A stretch of 64,000 bases of DNA, from NCBI GenBank assembly GCA_963210315.1, contig OY723314.1, forward strand, positions 1,364,001-1,428,000, written 5' to 3'. How positions within the stretch are numbered: the first letter of the stretch is position 1; the number at the start of each line of letters is the position of its first letter. Shown here in pieces: positions 30,674 through 41,530 of this stretch. The position numbers and the translations under genes are program-made. The notes below the pieces were generated by a model, which saw only the letters and a program-made list of their open reading frames with translations, did not search any database and was not told the DNA's origin. The stretch is from Rhynchopus euleeides (taxonomy: Eukaryota; Euglenozoa; Diplonemea; Diplonemida; Diplonemidae).

Positions 30674-33292
30674 TCATGGGGGGAGAGGGCAAGGGATACG
30701 ACGGTTCCCTTTTTGAAAAAAACACTTGATGATGTCGTCGACTTCGTTGTCGGTGATGGTTTTCTTTTGCATGACGAGCATCCATGCCAGGAGCGTCTTG
30801 TCCAGCATGTTTGCCTTTAGTCTTGTTTTGACAAGCTTGAGGACACTGAACTGCCGTTCAGCCTCCACGCTTGTGCAGGGAATGCAGCACACGAGCCGCG
30901 ACAGGGAGCGAAGGTGCGGGTAGGGCATGCCCTCTGCGGAAAGCAAGAACGACGTGAACGCATGGGGGCCTTTCGGGAGAGCATGGTCCTTCAGGGCGCG
31001 CCGAACCAGCCGCCACTCCAGAAGAAGCTCCCCGGCAGTGCACTTCAAGAGCGGTTGACCGCTCCGAGCGCGCTGGGTGAACGAGGTGCTGGAATAATTG
31101 GGGTAGTCGCGGGTGCCGCCGGGTGTCTCATGATACTCCTTGAAGTCCACGTGCTGCGAAGAGCAGAGCACCTCCCCCAGACTCAAGATGCTGTTCTCTC
31201 CGTAGGCATCCCCGTCTGCCCAGTTGCGGGTGTCCAGCACACCCATGTCCTTCACAATGCCGTTTTCAGAAAAACGGGCATTGAGGCGCGCAAGCAGGGC
31301 AGTAATATACGGCTTCCCCACCTCATTATGGAACAACGCCACGCTGCGCTGTGCGTTCACCTGAACATCAGGAAAGCAGAGAGTGTACTTCGCAGGAAAC
31401 TGAGCGTACGTCCCGAGCGCTGCAGGATCATCAGCCAGGAGCTGCAAGCGCGCAAGCGTGTTGTTGATGTGGCCGACACACTCCACCACGTTTAGATCCC
31501 GTTTTTGCAGCTGTACTGACAGCCCGGCCAGCATCGCAAGAACAGTTTCGAGGAACATCAGGCATGCTACAAAGGAGCGGTCCTTCAGCGTCTGGAACAG
31601 AGCCTTCTGCACAGGCCCGTCTTCTTCAACTCGCTTCAGATATGCCGTGACGGCTGGGAGCTGGCGAGTGAGGGTCGACAGAGTCTGCGCACGAGCCAAC
31701 CAGCGTGTATCCCCAGGTTCCGACAGCGTGTTTTCGCACTCATCACACAACTCGCACAGATCACTCAGCATGTCCCGCAGCCCATCTTCATGATTCCTAT
31801 GGGTGTGGAAGAACATGAAGATGTCGGTGAGGCGTTTGAAGAAGGTGCGCATCGCTGGTACTTCGTTTGACGCATCTTTGGTAGCAAGCTGCAGCAGGTG
31901 GCATTCACACCACACCGACAACGCACCTGTCCCAAGCCAGAAGCGCAGCTGCCTGCTCAAGCCGTTGTACTTACCGTGCATGACGCTTGCCCCATCGAAG
32001 GCCAGCCCGCACAGGACAACGTTGCATGCTTCTGGATTTGCATGCGGCTCTGCATCGTCTTCAAACTCCAGCCCCAAGCCCTGCAGCGCGCGCCGAATGG
32101 CGCGAGAATACCCTTGCGCCGTGCGGTCTTTGATCTCAAAGACGTCAACAAGCGACTCCGTTGGCGACCCGTTGTTGACATAGCGCAGCACAAGTGCCAC
32201 TTGTTCTGCTCTGGAAACGTCTTTCGTTGAGTCGGCGACGATGCTGCAGAGGCGTGACTCCTTCACCTTCGACAGAATCTGGGCCCGGAAGACCTCTGTG
32301 AAGCACGCGAGCCATTCTTGGAGGCAGGCAGCGCTCATGTAGTGAGTCGCGCTGCCTAGCCACTCCTTCATGTCAGCGCAGTCAAGCAGATCCGCGTAGA
32401 ACTGCAGTACATCCTTGCAGTGTCTGACAGGGAAGTTGCGGCGCACTGCGAAGAAAATGGAGCGCACCACCCTTCGCAGAGATTGTGTGTGCTTCTCTGT
32501 CACCTGTGCCTTGGTTGCTGCAAATGCAGCCACAAGGGGACCGGCCTCGTCTTGCCTCGTCACTGCATCTTTGTGGGTCAGGTCAGAGGGGTGGCGCTCC
32601 AGGTCCCGCTTCAGTCGTGACAGGTTGTCGAAACGCTTCTCACAAATCCCGCAATAGATGGTATCCTTCCAGCACAGCCACGGAAAATGGTTCCGGTGCT
32701 TCTCGAGGGTCTTTACTCGAACGCCACATACGTGGGTGTTGGGGTCAGCTAGTGCATCCACGTCGATGGCAGCAGCCTCCTCAGTCCGCTGCACAGGTAC
32801 ACGTGGAGGCGGTACGTCGTCTGACGATTCAGAGACCCGGTCATCCCATTTAATATCCGTCAGTGGCCCAACGGCGGTGCGTGCCCTCTTCGGCTCTTGC
32901 GATGTACTTCTGCTCCTCCCGCTCCCCTTTCTAACCCCAGATAATCCCGCCGGAATTGTAGGTGCATCTGTGGGGGTTGCGACAGGCTGCGATGCCTGTG
33001 GAGGTGTCTGCGAGGGTGCCTGCGACGGTGCCTGCGATGGTGCCTGCGATGGTGCGTCTACCTGCGCATCGTACTGTTGACAGAGGGTGTGCAGGGTTTC
33101 GATTGGTTTGTACTCGGGCCCACTCTTTGGGCCTGTGGAGATTTTCCGCAGGCCGCACTGCTTCTCCGCCTCCGGCCTCTTCCACGAGGCGTACGCCTTC
33201 GACAGGCGCGTCCCAGTCCGGCCAAACAGAGTTGTCTGCTTCATGGCCGGCATTTCTTGTATGTGTTGCGATCTCCTGCTGTGGAGGCTCAT
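30674..33292 (-). CDS. hAT-family transposase, apparently intact
   Basis: The protein has 872 residues from the ATG at 33292-33290. The N-terminus has APSQ repeats (80-95) and a basic stretch. A C2H2/BED-like zinc finger follows at about 214-240 (YCGICEKRFDN ... HPSDLTH). The transposase core has the first Asp in SIVADSTKDVS (D354), the second in GLAFDGASVMHGKYNGL (D433), the WCECHLLQLATKDA cysteine-histidine motif, GDTRW, and the C-terminal SVEAERQFSVLKLVKTRLK with the third acidic residue (about E812). This resembles the hAT group related to vertebrate ZNF862-type proteins. The frame has no stops or frameshifts. I could not find terminal inverted repeats or an 8-bp target duplication, so it may be an active element or a domesticated gene. 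The stop is TGA. Confidence 0.9.
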   Translation of the reverse strand: MSLHSRRSQHIQEMPAMKQTTLFGRTGTRLSKAYASWKRPEAEKQCGLRKISTGPKSGPEYKPIETLHTLCQQYDAQVDAPSQAPSQAPSQAPSQTPPQASQPVATPTDAPTIPAGLSGVRKGSGRSRSTSQEPKRARTAVGPLTDIKWDDRVSESSDDVPPPRVPVQRTEEAAAIDVDALADPNTHVCGVRVKTLEKHRNHFPWLCWKDTIYCGICEKRFDNLSRLKRDLERHPSDLTHKDAVTRQDEAGPLVAAFAATKAQVTEKHTQSLRRVVRSIFFAVRRNFPVRHCKDVLQFYADLLDCADMKEWLGSATHYMSAACLQEWLACFTEVFRAQILSKVKESRLCSIVADSTKDVSRAEQVALVLRYVNNGSPTESLVDVFEIKDRTAQGYSRAIRRALQGLGLEFEDDAEPHANPEACNVVLCGLAFDGASVMHGKYNGLSRQLRFWLGTGALSVWCECHLLQLATKDASNEVPAMRTFFKRLTDIFMFFHTHRNHEDGLRDMLSDLCELCDECENTLSEPGDTRWLARAQTLSTLTRQLPAVTAYLKRVEEDGPVQKALFQTLKDRSFVACLMFLETVLAMLAGLSVQLQKRDLNVVECVGHINNTLARLQLLADDPAALGTYAQFPAKYTLCFPDVQVNAQRSVALFHNEVGKPYITALLARLNARFSENGIVKDMGVLDTRNWADGDAYGENSILSLGEVLCSSQHVDFKEYHETPGGTRDYPNYSSTSFTQRARSGQPLLKCTAGELLLEWRLVRRALKDHALPKGPHAFTSFLLSAEGMPYPHLRSLSRLVCCIPCTSVEAERQFSVLKLVKTRLKANMLDKTLLAWMLVMQKKTITDNEVDDIIKCFFQKGNRRIPCPLPP

Positions 33293-33398
33293 GTGATGCG
33301 CAGCTGTGCAGGGTCTAGCAAAACATCATAGTTTGGAGATGGTCTCCCTGTGGCATTTCCTTGCTGTGAGCATTCCCTGTACCCCTGAAGCCCAACCA

Positions 33399-33502
33399 CC
33401 CCCCCCCCCCCCCTTCGGGGGGGGGGGGTAAACCGTAAATTCTGGGCTCGGCCCCCCCGCCCCCCCCCCCCCCTTCGGGGGGGGGGGGGGCCGAGCCCAG
33501 AA
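33399..33502. repeat. Two C-run/TTCG/G-run hairpins
   Basis: At 33399-33428 a run of about 15 C is joined by TTCG to about 12 G. At 33439-33502 the stem ATTCTGGGCTCGGCCCCCC pairs with its inverse across CCC-TTCG-GGG. Both are near-perfect and could fold in RNA or as DNA cruciforms. Confidence 0.85.
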
Positions 33503-33512
33503 TTTTTTTATC

Positions 33513-33614
33513 CCAACTTCGTCCCCTTGGGCGAAGTTGTTGGGCGAAGTTGGGACGAAGTAAATCTGAAGATTTATTTTTTTAGCGAAGTTGGGCCCAA
33601 CTTCGCCCCGAGCG
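33513..33614. repeat. Repeated GCGAAGTTGGG inverted words
   Basis: CCCAACTTCG, GGGCGAAGTTG and TAGCGAAGTTGGGCCCAACT alternate, giving several overlapping hairpins directly beside the G/C hairpins. Confidence 0.7.
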
Positions 33615-34429
33615 AACGGCCTGATGATGACCCGGTGTTTTTTAGCCACACCATACCGCATCGACACACCCCCCCCCCAGCGGCCCCCTTCTTTGCTATG
33701 CCTGATCACATGTGTTTCAGTTATAACAAGGAGGGGCGGTGTGGGGGGGAGGGGTGGGGGATCTCCCTCCCCCCCCCCCCCCCCCCCCCCAGGGTTGCGG
33801 GTTTACCTTGAGCCTGATGAAGGGGTGTGTGGGTTGGCGGATAGAAGCACACCCCTGGCTGCTCGCTGTTGGGTGTATGTCACTTTCTGCTCACACGAAG
33901 TGTGCGAAGCAATTTTAAAAAAAAGGCCCTAACAAAAGGGTAACGTGTGTGGGTGTGAGAGTGTCTGGGGGATGTGGTCAGTGGGAGGGGGTGGCATCAG
34001 ATCCCACTTCGGTGCCGACTCCCCCCGCACACTGAGCAGATAAAGGTTAACACATGTGGGCAGGAGTTGGGGGTGTGGGGGTGGGGTGGTGGTGGTGTTT
34101 GGGCGCTAACTGTGTTTCTCCCGGCACGTCGTTCTGTCGACAGACGCGGCGAGCGGGGTGGTGTGGTCGTCTGGGTGTTGCGCGAGGGGCTTTGCGCGTT
34201 GCTCTCTCCTGACGAGAGCCATCCCGCTCTCACCTGAGCAGCGGGAGGTGCCGCGCTTTGCCCCTTTGTCTTGCCAGTCGCGCTGACATCCCGCCAGCCG
34301 CCCCCAATCTCGCCGCGCTGTGACTGCTCCTGTTCGGCGTGCCGCGCTGCTCGCAAAAAAAAACAAAAGAAACACCTGCTTCCAACAAGGGGGAGGGGAA
34401 AGAAAAAACCTACGTTATTTTTTTCTTTA

Positions 34430-34655
34430 ACCAGTTACGAGCGACGAAGCGTAGCGAAGCCGCGAAGTAACGAAGGAAATCGTACGACTGAAGCTTTATA
34501 AGGATCACCTTCATGCCACTTCACAGGGGCTTACACAGCCTTTTGACACAGGAGTGTGCGCTCAACGAAAAGTAGCCCGGATCTGCCCCTTTTTGCAGTT
34601 GCTGGGCAGGGCGTTTCTCTTATTATAGCGAAAGGAGTACGATTTTCTACTTCTT
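34430..34655 (+). repeat. Dispersed repeat, copy 1
   Basis: The sequence starts ACCAGTTACGAGCGACGAAG. It aligns over some 220 bp with 50176-50375, where blocks such as CTGAAGCTTT are conserved among many substitutions. No coding potential is seen. Confidence 0.7.
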
Positions 34656-34863
34656 TGGAAACAAAAATGCCCCGTGCACACACACCCCCTCCCCCACAAC
34701 CCCACCCCCTCGACACATCTCCACTCCACCCCCCCACACACCTCACGCGCATTCCATTACCCTCGTTAGATCTGGCGCTTTCTTGACTGGGGGTGGGGGG
34801 GTTTTTTCAGCAATGTGTGCGAGTGTTGTTTTCTTCACACAAGAACGGGCAATTCTTTTTAAA
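34656..34863. other. Spacer, C- and G-rich
   Basis: Short C-tracts and one G-tract (34789-34801). Nothing else is seen. Confidence 0.5.
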
Positions 34864-35420
34864 GGGGGGTCACAGCTATTGTTTACCTGGCTTCATGTAA
34901 ATAGTAGATGTGCATGTAAATAATAGCTGTGAATAATATTCACTGTAAACAATACGTGTAAATAATTTTACACGCACGTACTGTTTACATAGTTCAGCAT
35001 TTTTTTTTCGAAACCTGTGCGGAATCGCGATTTTCCACTTCCATTGTCCTTTTCGGACTCCGTGCGGATCGTAGTGGGGTCATTTTGGTGGTATCGGTGC
35101 CAAGATTCATCCATGAAATGTTGGTCTGATTCAGTGACTGGGAGGCAGCTAGCCCACCACACCACCCACCCAGGCGGGACCCCCTCACCGGGCTTTCCAA
35201 ACCCCGTTCTTTTGAACGTTTGGAACCTGCGCGGATCCTGGTGGGGTCACTTTGGTGACAGAGGCACCAAGTCTCACTCCTCAGAGCACCTTGGAAATAT
35301 TTTTGAACCCCCCGAAAAATAAAATATTTGCACGTAAATAATAATCGGATGTAAACAATACATGTAAATAATTTTATGTAAACAATACCTGTAGGTAAAC
35401 AATAGTCGTGAGGGGGGTTT
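34864..35420. mobile_element. Foldback element D (GTAAACAATA words)
   Basis: The left end TCACAGCTATTGTTTACCTG is matched inverted at 35390-35412 (AGGTAAACAATAGTCGTGA). GTAAATAAT and GTAAACAATAC words alternate in both ends. The centre has paired GGATC..GTGGGGTCA segments but no coding frame. Confidence 0.65.
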
Positions 35421-35462
35421 AGTAAAGAACAGTAAACCATTGATGTCCCCCCCCCCCCCCCC

Positions 35463-36650
35463 CTAGGCATACTTGTACCCCCATATGGGGAAGGCCAAAA
35501 ATATGGGGAAAATATGGGGGGAATATGGGGGGTTTTTCAAGTCCTGTTCCCCCATATTTCCCCCATATGGGGGATATATGGGGGAAAACCCAGGGGTTCC
35601 TCAGGTGGAAGCAGTCGGCAAACAGTTCTCTTCGTTCTGCTTTTCACAGGGTGTGAATTCAGCCACTGACAGGGGACGTCTAGCACCTTGCAGAGCCATC
35701 TCACCTCGTCGATTTCTGCAGAGAGGAAACGCCCGGCTGAAGTGCTCGAGTCAGACCACAAAAGGTGCTGTGAGAGTGCCGACCGCCACTTTCTTCAAGT
35801 CTGAGTAGCGGCCATCAGAGCATGCCGTCCAGTAGTCCTGTCTTTGCTGGCAGAACAGTTGCGTCCTGCAGCCAGTCCTTGTACTGGCCTTCACAGGTCT
35901 CATTCCACCCGGCAGATGCAGCTTGAACATGTCAAGCTGCCTGGTGACGAGCGTCGACTCCGACTTTTCGGCGCTCGGAGCGGTCAAAAGCGGCGGAAGC
36001 GCCTGACACCCCAGAATGCACTGCTTGTGAATTCCCTTGTCTAATTAAGGATCCCAGGGGGCAGTTCGCAATCGCAAACACACCAGAGGAGGAGGACAGC
36101 GAGTGTGAGAGTGACGTGCCGGACAGGACTTAAAAACACAAGAGTGTGTGTTGTGAGGAGCTGTTAACCCTGAACGCGCTATGTGTGTCTGTGCGTATGT
36201 GTCCACCACCGCTGCCGCTGTCACTGCGGTGCCCCGCCAAACCGGGAAGCGTTCGCTCTCCGCTGCTGCTGTATCGGCGCAGGAGAGGAACGGAAGGTCG
36301 GTGCGACCCACCTGGGGGAATCTTCCAGGGGGGCAGACCTGGCCACACCTGAACGAGCGCGCACCTCCCCAGGATCGGACTCCTGGTGGAGTCCCCAACA
36401 AGGCATGATGCCAGTTTCGCGTACTTCGTGTGTGTGTCCGTGCATGAGTGGTTTGATGCTCTCCCGTTGCAGCACGAATACCCCCATATCCCCCCATATG
36501 GGCCCCATATTTCCCCCATATTCCCCCATATTTTACCGGTTTTTCCCCATATTTTCAGCCTTTTTCCCCATATGGGGGCGGGGTTTTGAGACCCCCCATA
36601 TTTCCCCCACATTTAGGGGGTTCCCCATATGGGGGGACAAGTATGCCTAG
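35463..36650. mobile_element. Foldback element E (CCCCATATGGGG words)
   Basis: The ends are CTAGGCATACTTGTACCCCC and, inverted, GGGGACAAGTATGCCTAG. The subterminal DNA is packed with CCCCATATGGGG and CCCATATTTCCC words. The centre (35590-36420) holds a degenerate transposase-like frame. Flanking CTAG on both sides may be a target duplication, but being palindromic it could equally be part of the ends. Confidence 0.75.
35590..35987 (-). pseudogene. Possible hAT transposase remnant inside element E
   Basis: On the minus strand, QDYWTACSDGRYSDLKKVAV then GTLTAPFVV resembles the stretch before the hAT dimerisation motif (W....RYP.L..lA...L..P). A stop and a probable frameshift follow at about 35751, after which STSAGRFLS appears in the neighbouring frame. 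The match is short and degenerate; this is a tentative call. Confidence 0.3.
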
Positions 36651-38172
36651 GGGTGGTCTTAAGCTGTTAACCTGGCCAATTTTTCACCATCGGCGTCTGG
36701 GGGTCAAAAACGTCACCAAACCTGAAAATATGACCCCTGGGACCCCAGAAACACAATTCCGCCCGGTTTTGGGCACTTTTGAGCACTTCTGAGCAGTTTA
36801 GTCGTGTTCCGGAAAAATGTACCACAAAGCTGTACCTCAGCCCCCCCCTGGGCAGAAGGCAGAATCGCAAACCATCATGTCTCGCACTGATCCAGTGAGC
36901 GGTGTTGCCAACCGTGCTGCCCGACGATACGTGGGGTCAAAAGTGCAACATGACAACACCTTGTTTGCGGTGTGACATGCGAGACAGTAGAGAAGTATCA
37001 CCAGAAACAAGGGGTCATAGGTACTAGAGGAGGGGCATGTTTCCAGCCCCTTCAGACCTTCAGGCGCATCGGTTGCATCTCTACTCGATGCGGGACATTC
37101 GCTGATCGGACTGGTATAGTGCATCAACTGTCGGCATATCGAGGAACAGAGGAGCACTGTGCCACTTGCGAAATCACTTGTGTCAGAATCTGTGTGCACA
37201 TGTTCTTCCCAGTGACAGTGATAGTGGCAGTGAGCCATCCGATGACCATGAAGAAGGGGGCATGGACTGGTATCAGACATCAGCAGTGCACCGAAGACGG
37301 CCCCCTTATGGTTGTATGAAAGGCTGAAGACTACAATGTCAAAGTTCAAGCCGTACAACAAGGACGAGGGGGCGCAACTCGGCTGTCCAGGCAGCTCACA
37401 CACGAACGGGCAGAGTCCCCCACACTTCTGCCATAGCCCACATCCAAAGCACACTCGGTGCCTTTGATTTCCAGGCACAGTTCGATCCGTGTGGTGTGTT
37501 CACACAGATCCCATGGTTGGCATATCCAGTGGTTGCGGCAGTCCCTCCTGCGCACCTGGGTATACTCCGTTGTTCAACGTACCGCATAGTCTGACGGCTG
37601 CACGGCTCCCCAGCGTCTTTTGTGTTCAGTTGTGTGCATCGAGTGGGAAGCCACCACAATGCCCTCCCCACCCTCCCGTTCTGTTTCCCACTAATACACG
37701 TTGAGGCCTTCGCTCTGGGGTGGCCAGGCGGCGGCCCGCCCTCTGGCGATTATGTCTATGTGGCACCACCTGTACCAACCTGTGGCCGTATAGTTGTACC
37801 ATCTTCAGCCAAAGAAAATTGTCATGAGAGCACGGCCTTCTGTGTCTCTTGCCGCTGAAGGTGAGTGGTTGTTCCTCGTACGCACTCGGGCATCTGTGCG
37901 AGAGTGCGGAGGTCCACGTCGTGACGGAAGGGCTTGAATCAGCCATTGAGACCTTCTAACTTAGGGTGGTGTGGTACAACTTTGTGGTACATTTTTTGGA
38001 ATTGCAAACTAGGTGCTTCTGGAGGCTCTAAACCGCCCGAAACCGGGCGCAGATGCATTTCCGGACGTCTGGGGGTCGAATTTTCAGGTTTGGGTCACTT
38101 TTTGGTCCTTGTACGCAAAAGTTTGATTTTTTGGCCAGGTTAACGTTTTTAAAGGGCTTAAGACCACCCCTA
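36648..38172. mobile_element. Foldback element F (GGGGTGGTCTTAAG ends)
   Basis: Imperfect terminal inverted repeats of about 190 bp: 36648-36840 against 37968-38172. They begin TAGGGGTGGTCTTAAG and share GTTAACCTGGCC, CAAACCTGAAAAT and ATGTACCACAAAG blocks. The centre contains a plus-strand acidic coding-like string (SDSDSGSEPSDDHEEGGMDW, about 37216-37275) that is soon interrupted. No family is assigned. Confidence 0.75.
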
Positions 38173-38928
38173 CCCCCCCCCCCCCCCCCACCCCGTTCGT
38201 GGCATGACATGAAGGGGCATGAAGCCCCTCTTGTGGGTGCCATGTGTTGTGTTGCCACTCTTCTCTCTATTTTTTGGTTATTTTTTTCCTCTTCGCCCTC
38301 TAGCCTATATGCATCGCCTTTGCACGGCGCTCGCGCGCGGGAATTTCGTTGGCAAAATAGGTTCGATACATGTGGGAGACACAAAACCGAAACACGCCTT
38401 GGCATTTGTTGGAGGCCGAGTTGTGGTTTTGCGCTTGTAACAACCGCCTGTCAAAATCACCTGTTAATGGTCTTAGCGAGCGCGCCGTGCAGGCAAGGCG
38501 GGTGGGCGGCGTGGTGTGTCGGGTAGAAAGAGGGCCGTGGTGTTGCAATCAAGTCCAACGCCCCCCCTCCCACTGGGGGGCTCTCACTGAACAAACGCAG
38601 CCCGCGGTCGGCAGAGAGATCACATAACACCCGTAATCACACGCATGCTGTGCCTATCCCGCCGCTCCCACTCGACTTCAACCCCCTAAAGCGGTCTTTT
38701 CCCGATTTTCAGGACGGGCCGTAGGGGGGTGGGGGGAGCGTGTCTTTCTTATTGCTGTTCCATACTTCTCAGAACCAAAAAAAAGATGAAAGGGGCTGAG
38801 AATGGAAAGGGGGGGGGTGGTGGGGCTTCCCCCCACCCCCCCCCCCCCTTTTCTGCAGGCACCCCTTTCGCCCCCCCCCCACCCCTCCTTTGGTGTGGGT
38901 CTGATCCTCGTCTTCCCTTCGCGATCCC

Positions 38929-38959
<31 letters not shown>

Positions 38960-39715
38960 ATGTGTGTACACTTTGCGCCCTCCCCCCTCTTCAACCGTCA
39001 GGAAGCGTGTTTCAACCACCACAACCACCCCGTCTTGTTGTTCTCTTTGTTGTTCTCTTTGTTGGCCCCCCCCCCCCCCCCCGGTTTTCTCTCTCGTGTG
39101 GTGTGCGATCAGAAGAGCGGAAAAAAACATAAAAAACTGAGACCCTCCCCCTCCCCCCCATCACTTCTACATTCTACTCTTTACCCCCCCCCCCTTTTCC
39201 CCTCCATGCAGGAACTGGCAAAAGAGCTTTTCTTTGTTCTCTCCAGCGATGCCAGAGCCGAGGGGGTGTTTCCGCATTCGAAGAACACCAAAAACTGTCG
39301 CCTTCTCTTGTGTTTCACCCGGGTTGCGTTAGTTTTTCGCCGTGTCTCGGGTCATGGTAAAATACTGGCGGACTTCACCCATCCGCACAGGCGGGAAGTG
39401 ACACAATCTGCTTGTGGATGTCAAGAGCTGGAGACGGACGTTCAAACCCCCCCCGAGAACGTATCGCTGGAGGAACAAAACTTCTTTGCCAGCATCCTTT
39501 TGACGGCTGAACACCTCCCCTCCCACACTTCCTCCCCGACTAGTCGTTTTCGACTCGTCGACCCGACTCGTGAGAAGTGTCGTCTGGGTATCCTACCACC
39601 ACGTGGTACCCTCTGTGGTGTCAAACGGTGCTGACCACTGGTGCAGCACCATGCGTGCCCTGCAGTGCAACAACACAAACAAAAAGATCGTGGCAAAAAT
39701 AAAAAGAAGAATTGT
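38173..39715. other. Spacer, C-run-rich
   Basis: It has C-runs at about 38175, 38837-38848, 38927-38945 and 39065-39081, CA repeats at 38945-38960, and a duplicated TTGTTCTCTT word near 39040. Open frames here are Pro/Gly translations of the runs. No gene is supported. Confidence 0.55.
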
Positions 39716-39966
39716 GCACATAACACACCTGTGTGGTACGGGAAATGCTACGAGGAACGCGATGGACTCGGGACTGCTGCTGGCCTCTCTTGCTATGGTT
39801 TACTTATGTTTCGTGCTCCACCTGCTCCACCTCATTCTGCACTTCAGATGATCCACTTCACGTGGGTTACGGGGTTTGGGACAACGATGGTATGTTGTGT
39901 CCGACGACAAGGTAAGGTAAGCTCATCGAGGTACACCAAACCGGAGTTGTCAAATCAAAAAAAACA
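39716..39966 (+). repeat. 251-bp repeat R, copy 1, ends in an A-run
   Basis: It starts GCACATAACACACCTGTGTG, ends GTTGTCAAATC plus A(8), and is identical to 44200-44450. A partial copy of its last 117 bp follows at 39982-40098. The A-tail suggests a retroposed (SINE-like) unit; no polymerase III boxes are evident. Confidence 0.85.
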
Positions 39967-39981
39967 ATTCTGTACTTCATT

Positions 39982-40098
39982 GATGATCCACTTCACGTGG
40001 GTTACGGGGTTTGGGACAACGATGATATGTTGTGTCCGACGACAAGGTAAGGTAAGCTCATCGAGGTACACCAAACCGGAGTTGTCAAATCAAAAAAG
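39982..40098 (+). repeat. Partial copy of repeat R
   Basis: ATGATCCACTTCACGTGGGT through CAAATCAAAAAAG repeats the 3' half of the 251-bp unit with one change (GATGATATG for GATGGTATG) and again ends in A's. Confidence 0.85.
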
Positions 40099-40147
40099 AC
40101 ACACCGCCCGAGAGGCAATTGGTGTGACACAACAGCGATGACACAAC

Positions 40148-40905
40148 CACTCTGCCCGAGGGGGCGCGTTTTTAGCGACCGAGACCTCCTCTCCTGACTG
40201 AGGGACACACGATCTGACCGTCCGAGAGACGCAGCATTCTACCCTGCCCGAGGGGCACCCACTCTCCTGACCGAGAGACACGCAGTCTTGCCCGAGGGGC
40301 ACCTGGTTTCCTGACCGAGACAATATTCTGCCCGAGGGGCACTCACTCTCCCGACCGAGAGACACGCAGTTTTGCCCGAGGGGCACCTGTTCTCCTGACC
40401 GAGACAATATTCTGCCCGAGGGGCACCCACTCTCCCGACCGAGAGACGCAGCATCTCGCCCGAGGGGCACCTGTTCTCCTGACCGAGACAAAAAATTTGC
40501 CCGAGGGGCACCCACTCTCCCGACCGAGAGACACGCAGTCTTGCCCGAGGGGCACCTGTTCTCCTGACCGAGACAATATTCTGCCCGAGGGGCATCCACT
40601 CTCCCGACCGAGAGACGCAGCATCTCGCCCGAGGGGCACCTGTTCTCCTGACCGAGACAATATTCTGCCCGAGGGGCACTCACTCTCCCGACCGAGAGAC
40701 ACGCAGTTTTGCCCGAGGGGCACCCGTTATCCTGACCGAGACAAAACTATGCCCGAGGGGCACCCACTCTCCCGACCGAGAGACGCAGCATCTCGCCCGA
40801 GGGGCACCTGTTCTCCTGACCGAGACAAAGCTTTTGCCCGAGGGGCACCCGCTCTCCCGACCGAGAGATACACAATCTTGCCCGAGGGGCACCAAATCCC
40901 GACCG
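40148..40905. repeat. Minisatellite array, 84-bp unit of two ~42-bp halves
   Basis: GCCCGAGGGGCAC recurs every 40-45 bp about 17 times. Alternating linkers read CTCTCCCGACCGAGAGA and CTCCTGACCGAGACAATATT. The 84-bp unit is a multiple of three, so open frames run through on both strands. No protein family is matched. Confidence 0.9.
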
Positions 40906-41530
40906 AGAAGACGACCCTCACACCATGCTCGTGTCAGGTCTCAAGAGGGCCGAAGCCGCGGTTGAGGACAACAACACCCCCACGCACTGGTTCTAATAAA
41001 TGACGGCGAGGTGCACGGGGGGATCAGCACGAAGGAGGGGCGCAAAAAGATGGGGATGATGACGCCGTGGTGTTCAAGGTGGTCCTCCGCCGCTTATGAA
41101 CGTGACAGCGGGACAGCGCTGCGCCCGTGGCCGCAGCGGATTGAGGACATTCCCATCAGCCATCGAGACTATCACCGCGCCTCGCCGAAAACCTGCTTCA
41201 CGCTTGATCGCGCTCAAGGTTTCCAAACGCATACTTCAGCTGGAGGTTCCGTCACAGAGGCGCTGACAAAGGCGGGACCAAGAGCAACAGTCGGGTGCTG
41301 ATAAATGGGTCGATACTGATGCAGCAAAGTGACGTCAGTGATATCCAACTCCCACTTTCCTGACCGGGACACGATCTTGCCGAGGAGCATCGGACCGAGA
41401 CACCCACTTCTGCCTGAGGGGCACCTAGCCGAGACGCATTTTTCCTGCCCGAGGGGCATCTCGCCGAGACATTACCTGCCTGAGGGGCACCTGGCCACGA
41501 CATACCTACAGCTTACGCTTGCGGGGCACC

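Larger units (their letters stand above)
33293..34429. other. Spacer upstream of the transposase with C/TTCG/G hairpins
   Basis: This region contains stacked hairpins (listed separately), long C-runs near 33668 and 33770-33790, and no supported gene. Confidence 0.6.

Noticed and set aside
36837..37478. 213-codon minus-strand frame in element F
   Set aside because: Cys/His/Ser-rich composition without a recognisable domain; it partly overlaps the terminal inverted repeat.
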